Shown here: one piece after another, positions 42,827 through 52,700 of the stretch
Layout: each line of letters starts with the position of its first letter
Numbering within the stretch: the first letter of the stretch is position 1
Translations under genes and position numbers: made by a program
Notes under the pieces: model-generated
The model's database searches: none
What the model saw: the letters and a program-made list of their open reading frames with translations, nothing else
Told to the model about the DNA's origin: nothing
Assembly: GCA_012520995.1 (NCBI GenBank)
Contig: JAAYNI010000033.1
Span: forward strand, 62,001 to 126,000
Source of the DNA: Candidatus Rifleibacteriota bacterium
GTDB taxonomy: Bacteria; Muiribacteriota; Ozemobacteria; Ozemobacterales; Ozemobacteraceae
Direction: 5' to 3'
DNA: 64,000 nucleotides

Positions 42827-44278
42827 ATGAGTAATCAGGAAAAACAAAACAAAAAACAGTTGGACGAAATTTGTCCTAAGTCACAAAATCTTTCACGATG
42901 GTATACAGACGTTGTCACAAAAGCCAAATTGGCTGATTACTCGCCTATTAAAGGCTGTATGGTTATACGTCCCTATGGCTATGCAATATGGGAAAACATT
43001 AAGAGCCTCCTTGATGCTGAGTTTAAGCGTCTAGGACATGTAAATGCTTATTTTCCTCTCTTCATACCCGAGAGCTTTCTTACCAAAGAGGCTGAGCACG
43101 TAGAAGGTTTTGCTCCTGAAGTAGCTTGGGTTACCAAAGGCGGTACAGATGATCTTGAAGAGAGATTGGCTGTAAGACCTACCTCAGAAGCTATTATAGG
43201 TCATATGTATTCCAAGTGGATCAGCAGCTACAGAGATTTGCCCGTTCTCATAAATCAATGGTGCAACGTTGTCCGCTGGGAAAAAGTTACCAGACCTTTT
43301 TTGCGCACTACAGAATTTCTCTGGCAAGAAGGACATACAGCACACAGAACTCACGAAGAAGCCAAAGAAGAAGTTCTTCAAATGCTGGAAGTCTATAAGG
43401 ATGTAGTACAGAATGACTTTGCTATACCCTTGGTTTCAGGACAAAAGAGCGAAAAAGAAAAATTTGCCGGCGCTGTCAGCACTTATACCATTGAAGCTTT
43501 GATGCCCGATGGACAAGCTTTGCAGTCAGGCACTTCCCATGACTTGGGACAAAACTTTGCAAAAGCTTTTGATATACAGTTTCTTGATTCAGACGGAGAG
43601 CGCAAATATGCCTGGACAACTTCTTGGGGTGTTTCAACACGTCTTATAGGCGCTCTTATTATGGTTCACGGCGATGACAGAGGTCTCAGGCTGCCGCCTA
43701 AGATTGCTCCGTTGCAAGCTGTAGTTATTCCTATTGTTTACAAAGAATCTCAGCCTGTTCTTGATAAAGCTTCAGAAGTCGTAAAGCGTCTTGCAGCTGT
43801 TGGAGTCAGAGCCAAAAACGATGATCGTGAAGGCTTTAAACCTGGTTGGAAATATTCAGAATACGAAATGCTCGGAGTTCCTCTCAGAATTGAAGTTGGA
43901 CAAAGAGACTTGGACAAAAACCAGCTTTGTGTGGTTCGCAGAGATACCCACGAGAAAATCTTTATCCCCGATGGAGAGCTTGAAGTTACGGTTGAAAAGT
44001 TGCTCGTTGAAATTCAGGAGAATCTCTTTAAGCAAGCTCAGGAGATTTTGAACTCGAAAACATTTAAAGCTGAAAGCTTTGAAGAATTTATTGAAGTTAT
44101 AAAAGAAAAAAGCGGAATGGCTGATACCGTCTGGTGCGGTTCAGAAGAATGCGAAGCCAAGTTTAAAGAAATGGGCGGAGCTACTATTCGCTGTCTCAAT
44201 GGTGATGCGGAAGGACAAGCCTGTGTTTGTTGCGGCAAAACAGGTAAACATAGAGTATATGTAGCCCGTTCCTATTAA
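42827..44278 (+). CDS. proS: prolyl-tRNA synthetase, short (archaeal/eukaryotic-like) type
   Basis: 483-residue class IIa synthetase of the type without the bacterial editing insert. Class II motifs: FPLFIPESFL, RPTSEAIIGHMYSKW (motif 2 context), VRWEKVTRPFLRTTEFLWQEGHTAH, SGTSHDLGQNFAKAF and WGVSTRLIGALIMVHGDD. The C-terminus has the extra zinc-like region of this type (WCGSEECEAKFK, CVCCGKTGKHRVYVARSY). Many bacteria, including several candidate phyla, use this form. Own promoter. The HEAT-repeat gene follows after 19 bases. Confidence 0.95.
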   Translation: MSNQEKQNKKQLDEICPKSQNLSRWYTDVVTKAKLADYSPIKGCMVIRPYGYAIWENIKSLLDAEFKRLGHVNAYFPLFIPESFLTKEAEHVEGFAPEVAWVTKGGTDDLEERLAVRPTSEAIIGHMYSKWISSYRDLPVLINQWCNVVRWEKVTRPFLRTTEFLWQEGHTAHRTHEEAKEEVLQMLEVYKDVVQNDFAIPLVSGQKSEKEKFAGAVSTYTIEALMPDGQALQSGTSHDLGQNFAKAFDIQFLDSDGERKYAWTTSWGVSTRLIGALIMVHGDDRGLRLPPKIAPLQAVVIPIVYKESQPVLDKASEVVKRLAAVGVRAKNDDREGFKPGWKYSEYEMLGVPLRIEVGQRDLDKNQLCVVRRDTHEKIFIPDGELEVTVEKLLVEIQENLFKQAQEILNSKTFKAESFEEFIEVIKEKSGMADTVWCGSEECEAKFKEMGGATIRCLNGDAEGQACVCCGKTGKHRVYVARSY

Positions 44279-44297
44279 GAAACGACGGAGGCTTAAT

Positions 44298-45878
44298 ATG
44301 GATATCAGGTATAGAAAGCTTGTAAGAGATTTGAACGACAAGGATGTCGATTTGAGAGCCTTGGCGGCAATGACCTTAATGAAGCTTGATTTTCCCGATG
44401 CGGAGACAAGAAATAGCGTTAGAGAAGCTCTTGTTGACGCATCGCAGGATGAGAATATAGCAGTCAGGTTTTTTTCAAGAAAAGCGGTTGACCGCATCGA
44501 CAAGCATGAAAAGAATCTCGGAGCTTTGGCTCAGCCAAGTGGAACATTAGATGAACAGCTTGCGTCTGATGACGTGCAAACAGTTGTGGCTGCTCTTATG
44601 ACTATACGTGACTCCATAGCCAAGAATGACACTCAGTATGCTAACTATGGCAAAGTTTTGAAAGAAATGCTTTCTCACGACTGCCATAGTTATGTGAGAG
44701 CTACTCTGATTAGTGTGCTCAAATACTTCCTGCCTCCCGAGGAAACTTCTATTCTCAGCCCCTATCTTTCAGACCCCGATTCACGCGTTAAGGCTAATAC
44801 TATAGAGGCTATTGAGTATCTGCAGGTTGCTGATTCTATTCCGAAACTTTTTCATATGCTCAATGATCCGGATAACAGAGTGAAAGCAGTTGCTGCTAAG
44901 GCTTTGCAGTCTTTTGAAGATGAAAAGGTTTACGGCGTTTTAGAAAAAATGTTGGAATCCCAAGAAGAATGGATGAAGGCCAGCGCTGTTTACTCCCTTT
45001 CCAGAATAGTTAGCGGAGAAGCTATAACTATGCTTATTCAGACAGTTGCTGATTCATCCGCAAACTTGGAAATACGTCTAAGAGCTTTGCAGGGATTAGG
45101 CAACTACTATGACAGTTTTGTTTATGCATTTGCCAGAAGCTTTATTCAAAAACCTGCTTCAACTAAAGATGAGCAACTGCTCAGAGAGACTGCTTTAAAG
45201 CTTATGCGCCGCTTGGAAGAACGCACAGGCACTCCTCCTGAAGATACTATAATGACACAAGAGCAAATTCAGAATTTGAAAAACTCTGGAGAGAAAATCG
45301 GTGCCGAAACAACCTTCTCTACTGTCACTAAGTTTTTTGCAAAAAACAAAGAGGCTGCTTCTTCTGGAGAGCAGGTCAATGCTGGCGCTCTTGAAAAGGA
45401 AAACCTTAAAAAACTTCAAAATGAACTGGCCTCTTTTTACAATGATGTGGGCACTTTGGCTTTCGACCTTTATCAGAGCGGAACTCTTGATAATAATGGT
45501 TTGATCTCAATAGGACACGAAATTTTGCAAGTTAACTACAGCATTGAGCAGTTTCATGCACGACAAGCCGAGGCAAAACAGCAGAAAGCCAGTTTGGGCT
45601 TTTTGGACAGCATTAAAAACTGGTTCTCAAGTAAAGTTGCAGAGTCAGGGCATAGCCATGAAAATACTCAATCCGCTTTTTTTGCAAAAAGACGTTTGCA
45701 ATTGATGGAAAAGCTGGGTCGCGAGACTATGCAAAAGTATGAAGATGGAATTTACAGTCACGAAAAGTTTGAAGATAGTTTCCAGAAATATCAAACTCTC
45801 AAAGAACAGCTTGAAAGAGCCAAACGCTTGGCTGAAGCGGTAAAGCAGTCTGAGTCTCCGGCAGATACTAAAAAATAA
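44298..45878 (+). CDS. HEAT-repeat protein
   Basis: 526 residues, soluble. Residues about 1-300 are HEAT-like helical repeats (DLRALAAMTLMKLDFPD, VRATLISVLKYFLPPEE, SRVKANTIEAIEYLQVADSIPKLFHMLND, NRVKAVAAKALQSFEDEKVYGVLEKML). The second half (about 330-525) is charged, helical and partly coiled coil (KENLKKLQNELASFYND, EQLERAKRLAEAVKQSE). ATG 44298 has ACGGAGG upstream. Function unknown; co-transcription with proS is likely. Confidence 0.75.
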   Translation: MDIRYRKLVRDLNDKDVDLRALAAMTLMKLDFPDAETRNSVREALVDASQDENIAVRFFSRKAVDRIDKHEKNLGALAQPSGTLDEQLASDDVQTVVAALMTIRDSIAKNDTQYANYGKVLKEMLSHDCHSYVRATLISVLKYFLPPEETSILSPYLSDPDSRVKANTIEAIEYLQVADSIPKLFHMLNDPDNRVKAVAAKALQSFEDEKVYGVLEKMLESQEEWMKASAVYSLSRIVSGEAITMLIQTVADSSANLEIRLRALQGLGNYYDSFVYAFARSFIQKPASTKDEQLLRETALKLMRRLEERTGTPPEDTIMTQEQIQNLKNSGEKIGAETTFSTVTKFFAKNKEAASSGEQVNAGALEKENLKKLQNELASFYNDVGTLAFDLYQSGTLDNNGLISIGHEILQVNYSIEQFHARQAEAKQQKASLGFLDSIKNWFSSKVAESGHSHENTQSAFFAKRRLQLMEKLGRETMQKYEDGIYSHEKFEDSFQKYQTLKEQLERAKRLAEAVKQSESPADTKK

Positions 45879-45889
45879 TGTCTGTTGTA

Positions 45890-45978
45890 TATAACAGTTT
45901 CAGCGGTTTTATTGGCAGCTTTAAACAATTGAGCGAGTTGTCGGGTTCTCAACAATTCAACTCGCCACTAGTTGTTAG
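45890..45978. repeat. intergenic repeat island between convergent genes
   Basis: ATAACAGTTTCAGCG (about 45891) and TTTAAACAATT (45920-45930) resemble the TTATCAGTTTCAGCG...CTAAACAATT module; GCGAGTTG (45933-45940) and CAACTCGC (45958-45965) form an 8-base-pair stem, and CCACTAGTTG (45964-45974) is another CTAGT word. Could also help terminate both converging transcripts. Confidence 0.45.
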
Positions 45979-46773
45979 TTATTGATTTCTGACTATCTGT
46001 CTGATGCTGTTGACCAAGCTTGAAGTTGACGACAGACTTATAGCTATGTCCAGTTGTTCGTTGGCCTTGATTGTTTCGTCTCTCAAATAATAGGTATAGG
46101 CAAGCAAAGCATGTATGTGGGATTGATCAAGGTTGCCCAAGTGTTCGTTTTGGGATATATTCTCGGTGTTAAGGCTCTGCAAATAGTTTGCAGCTCGGCT
46201 AAAATCATTTGTAAGCAAATATATATAGGCTGCTCCAAGACGAGCTTCATTTATAGCATTTGCTGAATGACTGCCCATGTTTATGGCTTCAGTAAATTTA
46301 TCTATAGCCATATCTAATTGATTTTGAGCAGATGCTCCTCCCGAGTTTTTATTCATATAATAAGACCATCCAAGACCGCTTAAGGCTTCCTGCTTGGCTG
46401 TTTTTTCGTTTGGAGTGGATGGATTTATTATTTCTGTGACAGGCTTAAAGTGGTTTATTGCGTTTGTATAGTTGGTTTCTTGGAAGCTTTGCCAACCCAG
46501 GGCAACATGTTCCTCCGGTGTCGGATCGCCAGCTGGAGGGTCGCCGCCGGGAGGAGTTGTCGGATCGCCGCCTGGAGGGTTGCCGCCGGGAGGAGTTGTC
46601 GGGTCTCCTCCTGGAGGTGTAATACTGCTGCCTGGTCCTAATGGATTTTCACCTGGCAAAGTTTGTCTGCCATCGCTGCTGCTTGAACCGCCGCATCCTG
46701 TTGCAACAAAGAGCAGCAGAAGGGGCAAAATGACGTAGCAGATTGCAGAAATCCAACTGTTTTTTTGCTTCAT
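45979..46773 (-). CDS. lipoprotein with proline/glycine-rich repeats and TPR domain
   Basis: 264 residues. Lipobox LFVATGC places the acylated Cys near residue 27. Residues about 40-85 are a flexible linker of PPGGDPTTPPGG-type repeats encoded by a 39-base tandem repeat (46519-46620). The rest (about 90-264) shows TPR-like helical pairs (EEHVALGWQSFQETNYTNAINHF, LSGLGWSYYMNK, ARLGAAYIYLLTNDFSRAANYLQ). Start shares one base with the stop of the giant gene (TAATG), so its translation probably depends on that gene. Likely outer-membrane or periplasmic, perhaps helping export or anchoring of the giant protein (inference). Confidence 0.75.
   Translation of the reverse strand: MKQKNSWISAICYVILPLLLLFVATGCGGSSSSDGRQTLPGENPLGPGSSITPPGGDPTTPPGGNPPGGDPTTPPGGDPPAGDPTPEEHVALGWQSFQETNYTNAINHFKPVTEIINPSTPNEKTAKQEALSGLGWSYYMNKNSGGASAQNQLDMAIDKFTEAINMGSHSANAINEARLGAAYIYLLTNDFSRAANYLQSLNTENISQNEHLGNLDQSHIHALLAYTYYLRDETIKANEQLDIAISLSSTSSLVNSIRQIVRNQ
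46519..46620. repeat. 39-bp tandem repeat in the lipoprotein gene
   Basis: About 2.6 copies: 46519-46557, 46558-46596 and partial 46597-46620, each encoding 13 residues of the Pro/Gly/Asp/Thr linker. Much richer in GC than its surroundings. Confidence 0.8.
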
Positions 46774-49700
46774 TATCTCAATACCGCCAATTTCAGAGTC
46801 TTTTTAATTTTCCTTGAGGGATTGAAAGGATCTCTTGCTTCTATTCTTGCGAAATACACGCCATTGGCCACTCTTCTGCCTCGTGAATTGCGCAAATCCC
46901 AAGGTATGTCGTAGAGATATCTGCTTGAAGTTCCAGAGTTCCAGGTTTCTTTGACTGCATTGACTGTGTCGAGTTCTACAACTTTGTCGCCGGAACTGTC
47001 ATATATCTTAATTTTGACATATCCATCATTTAAATCGTCACGATTGGCTGCAATTCTTATGAAAAGTCTGTTTTTTGCAGGATTGGGATATTGAACAAGA
47101 TCGGTTATGTTCAAAGGCAGGTTAAGTTGGAATCTGACGGCTGGCGTAGTTGTAATGTTGCCGGCATTGTCAGCTACTGAGAAGGAAATCTCATGGCGTC
47201 CTCCGACAAGATTTTCGGGAGGTCTGAAAGTGAAGATTCCGTCTTCTTGCAATGATGCCCTGAATGGAAGTGCCCCATTGATACTGCCTGTGACTCTTGC
47301 TACACCTGAGCCCGCATCAAAGACTTTTCCTGTGAAAGCGGGTCTTGCGCTTTGCAAGGTTTTGGGATCCTTGTTGAAATCATCAATTTCTATCTTGGGA
47401 GCTTGGAAGTCTTTCATTAAAGCGACAGTTCCAGGTCTGGCAAGGTTGACTCTTATGCTGTCTGAGGCCGTAAACTCAGAAGACAAGAACTTCCATGAAA
47501 CACCTTCTTGTATGAATAGACAGGTCTTAGCTTTTTCTTCTCCTTCAGGGAGCTTAAGTTCAGCTGTGAGTCCATCCTTGGAGAAGGCGTTTTCTTTGAA
47601 GCCTACATCATAAGCCAAGCCGACAGGAGTCAATTCTGCAAGGTTGCCAGCATCGGCACTTGTTATAGAAAGACGTATTGTTGAGGAGTCGAAAGCAGTT
47701 TGGGGAGGCAATAGAGAAGCTCTGATTGAAGCGGCGGCAGCGGCTTGCTCTGTGAGCTGTTCTTTTTCTTCGGTGTTTTCTTCTTCGAATTCACGTTGCA
47801 GAATTTTAACAGTGGCATCTGTTTTAAGGCTGTTTTCTCTGACTGAGATATTAAGTCTTTCATCAGGTGAATTGATTGAAGCTCTGATGCCAGGGGCAAA
47901 ACTTGTAATTGAGAAGGGCACTTCTCTAGATGTTTCGTTGCCGGCTTTGTCTGTTACTTTAACCGTTATTTTTCCTTGTCTTCCGTTTGCGGGCGTGACA
48001 GATATCCCATAGGTGTAGGTTAGAGGACGCAGAACTTTGGCCATTGCAAAGGTTTCATTGCGTGTTCCTTGCTCCAATGTTGCCATAGGAAGTGTGTTGG
48101 GTTTGAGTTCTTCGTTGGTTTGAGCAAAGAGAATCAAGTCTTTGTCGTTTGTTGGATTGTTGAAGCAGACTACTCTAAGTCTGGGAGGAGTCATGTCTCT
48201 GCCTTCAAACTCGAAAGGTTCGTTGCTTGAGGGGTTGCCAAGCATGTCTTTTATATTTTGATATTTGAATTTATAGGTATTTCCTTCTTGCAGAGGCGAG
48301 AAAGTGGTAATAAGCAAACTCATGCTGTTGGAATCAAGTGCAGCCGTAGATATGGGCACGGGAGTGCCTGCGGCATCCACAATAGAGCTGTTGCCAGGAT
48401 TATTGGCTGAAGTCTCAGAGATGGGTTTGGAGAATACAAATCTGACTGTGTTGTTGCCGGCAAGACTATCAAAGTTATAGGCCAGAACTCTCGGCTTTTC
48501 AGTATTAGCCATGATATTGCGCGATTTATAGTTGGCATCGGCTGAAGATCCATAAATGCTCTTGCCGCCGATTACAGTGACTTTATAAGTTATTCCGTGC
48601 TGCATTTCTTGAGCGAGATTAATTATAGCCTTGTTAAGCGAGGAGTCGTCTGCAACAATAGAATCAATACCAATGTTAGGCGATATGGTTACAGCGCCTG
48701 GCAATGCAAAGGTTGTGAGATCTGGCTGTTGATTAAAGACAGCTTCAAGCTGAGCGGGTGACTTTTGAGCCAAGCCGGTAAACTTGAAGGTCTCAGACAC
48801 AAGGTATATTTGATATGTAAATTGATTGTTATAATTGCCGGCTGTGTCTTTTACCTTGAAGGTATAGTTTCCGTCAGGGTAGGGCATTCCGTTTTCATCC
48901 AAGCCGTTCCATGTAACTGTAAAGGAACCTGGCATCGAGTTCAGAGGTACGGGCAATGTTGCAACTATTTGCCCTGATTGCGTAATAACATCTACTCCTT
49001 GGATGCTTCCAAGTTCAAAGAGCGGATCTGGTGTGACAACTTCGATAGAGAGGCTGTTGCCAGTTCCTGGAGCGAAGTAACCGGAGGCGGCAGCCTCTGA
49101 GTCGGAAGTGACATTCATCTCTGTGATAACTGGAGGTGTCTTGTCTATAACTAGGTTATAGAAATAGTTGTTGTCAGGAATATCCGGATGTTCAGCCAAG
49201 TTGCCAGCTTCATCTGCTAACATGATGTTATAATTACCGTCAGGCAAGGGCTGTTCTGTATTGCTTAAAGCTCTGAAATTATACTTCCAGACTCGGTCTG
49301 ATTTCTGGAGAGGATAGATGTTCAAAGCCGGAGGAACCGCGTTGTCTGAGACAATGAGAACAGGAGCGGTATCTTCCAATCCAGTAAAGCTGATTTCAAA
49401 ACCAGGATTTATATCAGGATTGAGATAAACAGTTCTTTCCGCTCGCAAATCTGAGCCGCCACGGAATTCTATGTCTGCGGGCACAGGCTTGACTGAGTCT
49501 ATTCTAAGGCTGTAATGCTCTATAGACAGGTTGTTGTCGCTGTCGACAAGATATATTCGGTAAGATGTATCCTGATCAATTGGCAAGCCTGATGTGAAGT
49601 CTATAGTCGCTGTGCCTTTCAAGCCGTCAGGAGTCATTGCCAAAGGAGCGGAATAGACCAGGTCGGAATTTTGGTAGAGCTGTATGAAACGTCCATTAGG

Positions 49701-52700
49701 ATCGGCTGTTTGGAATTCTGCTTTAATGGTTGCCGTTTTGCCGCCTTCTGAGAAGCTGACAGGTTTATCTAAGAGCTCTTGAGAACCATAAAGGTGTGGT
49801 TGAGTGGAAACAATTTCCAGTTTTTTGGCGACTGGACCCTTGGACTGAATCAAGAGACTGTAGCCTGGTTCTGTCTGCTCAGGCATTGGGTTGCCCGTCA
49901 TATCCCAAGCGCTTACTTTATAAGAATATCTGCCTTGCAAAACCTTATTGGTTATAGCCTGTTTGTTTCTGAATACAGCTGTATCCTGCTTCATATCTGA
50001 GTCTTTATAGGCTACGAATTCCATAGGAATATCCGCTGTGGTTGTTGCTAAGGATAGAGTAGGCATTTTAGCTGTATGTAAAGATTCGTTAAACTTCACT
50101 TCAATTTCCAGCTCGCCTTGGTTGCAAGTGGTGACATAATCAGGAGAAGCTGGCAGGGTTTTGGTGATTTGTTTGACGAACGGAGGCAGTCTGTCAATTG
50201 TTATAGAGAAATTGAATACAGAATCGTCTTCTTCGTTTATGGCAGCGTTTCCTGCCCAGTCAGCTGCATAAGCTTTATACAGACCATCTTCAGGAGATTG
50301 GCCGAAGGAGTTGACCAAGGTTCCAGAATAGACGAACTTGCCTGCGGTAAGATTCAATTTGTGCGATGTTGTCGCAATCGGAATTTCATCGGCCATCTTG
50401 GCAAGCAGGAGCTGCATGTCATTTGAGGTATTGGCTGTTAGATGAATTTCAACTGAATCTAAGGAGTTGGGATTGTAGAAATAATGTTTCTCAAATCTAG
50501 CTTCAGAAACCTTGTTAACCGCATGATGATTTACTTTAGGAGCTCTGCCGTCATAGAGTATGGACAATGGGCTTATAGCAACGTTGCCTAAGCTGTCTGC
50601 GACTCTGAAGCTGTATTCTTTTTCAGTCTGACCAGGGTTTGTGCCATCAGGCATGAAGAAGAAATCAGAATTTACGATGGCGCTGTATTGGTTCTTTTCG
50701 GGAATGTAAACTATAGGGGCAGTGGCTACTTGGGTGCCGCCTTCAAATAGACGAACGAAGTGCGGCAAGGCATATGGGCCTTCCTTGTAGTCAATCAGCA
50801 GTAAGCCTTCATTGGGTTTAACATATGGGCTGAAGTGAGCATTCTTATACGTGTAGTCATCCGCCATAATTGGCTTGGTGACTATATATTGTGAGCTGTA
50901 GAGATTGGCCAGGAAAAGAGGTTTTCTGGCATATATCGTGGCTGTAGCATCATCTTTCGGTTCATTTTCATTGCCTGCTCTGTCATAGGCTTCTGTGAGA
51001 ATCAGTTTGGCAGTTCCCGCAGGGAATTTGCCGTCGTCAAAGCATCCGCCCGTTGTGAATAGAGCTGAGTTGGTGCTAAGCCATCCTGCAAAGACAGGCT
51101 CAGCTGTGACTTCGTTTTCGTTTTCATTAAGAGCTGAAATCAGAAGTTTGGGGTCACGTGTTGTATCCATAGGTTCTGAGAAAACAGCCGTGAAATATCC
51201 TTTCAAGCCAGCTGCTTCTAAGGGGTTGCCTTGGGCGTCAGAGACAGTCAGTTGAGTTATAAGAGGTTTGGTTCTGTCGGACAGAAGTTTAAATGTTGAA
51301 CCCGCAGGAGTCACCTTGTTGCCTGCAAGGTCGTAAATATCAACCAGGTAAGAGCCTTCAGGCAAATCGGAGCCGAAAGTTTTCGTGTGTGTTCTGTTTT
51401 GACCAGGTTCCAGGAAAACTTCATAGAGATTTGCGGGAGGTTCCGTGTTTTTTAATATCAGCTTATGCTCTGTTTCGTTGTTGAGTATAATCAGGAAACT
51501 CATGTCGCCGTTCAATGGAGCATAGAGATAACCGTCTTCAGGATCCTGAGTGAGTTGCTTTTCGCCAATCTTGAGAAGAGGAGGAGCTGACAAAGCTGAG
51601 GCGGTTTTATCTACAATAGCTTTATGAGCCAATTCTGGACCGATTGTGCCCAAATTGTTTCTGATTTTTAGGCTGTATGAGTGATCATAGGCATAGGGTG
51701 GAGTGGCAGGGAAAGCAACTTCTCCGATTGTGCCTGTAATAGAAACCGGAAGTTCCGCTAATATTTGTTCAGCTTCGTTGAGAATGAGCAGTGAGTGCGG
51801 TGTGTGGTATGGCTCAGTTCTATAGTCTAAAGTTATTCTTGTATTCGGGTTGAGATTCGGATTGAAAGGCACATTGTAAAGGTCTTTTTCAGAACCGTAA
51901 ATATGCGGCTGTTTGGTGATTATATTGCAATCAGCTACCGGTCCTTTCGAGTAAACATTGACTTGGAAAGGACTGTTGCTGGAATCTATCTCATCCATCA
52001 GGTTGCCTGCAAGGTCGTATGCTCCTTTGATGCTGTAGGAGTATTTGCCGGCATTCAGGTCGGGTGATATGGCATTTATGTTGACAAACTCTGCAACTTT
52101 GCCTTCTGCATCCCAATTTCTGAAAACCATTGGTATTTCATTGTAATAGTTCATTGTTTGAGTTGCCAGATTAAGTACAGGCTGTCTTTCCGGGAGTTTG
52201 TCTATTGCCTCGCTGAAAGTCACCTTAAAGCTGATACTTTCAGCTGCAGCTTCAGGTATGAAATCGCTTGCGCCAGGGCTTATGCTTATAACCGTCGGTT
52301 TTACAGAGTCGACAGACAGATTCAGATTGGCTGCTCCCGTGTGGAAGTTGCCTGCCAGGTCAGCAATGCGTATGACATAATCGCCGTCTTCCAGATCTGT
52401 TGGGAAGGAGCCTTTGTAGTTTCCGTAAGATCCAGGTTGCATTAAGAAGGTGTTTGTAGCTGTTTGCCCTTCGTTGCCTATGATTTTTGCCAAAACTACT
52501 TTTAGACCGCGTTCATAAGCGTTTGAAGAGTCAACGTCGGCAATTAGTGTGTTTTCTGAAGGCTTCCAGTGGTAGCGGCCGGTTGTATCTTGCATTGCAT
52601 TCATAAGCTCAAATCTGGTCACTGCAGGAGGAACCGAATTCAGCTTTATAGTGCGAATGTTGTCGCTTTCATTGCTTGCCTGATCAATCAACTTAAGGCC

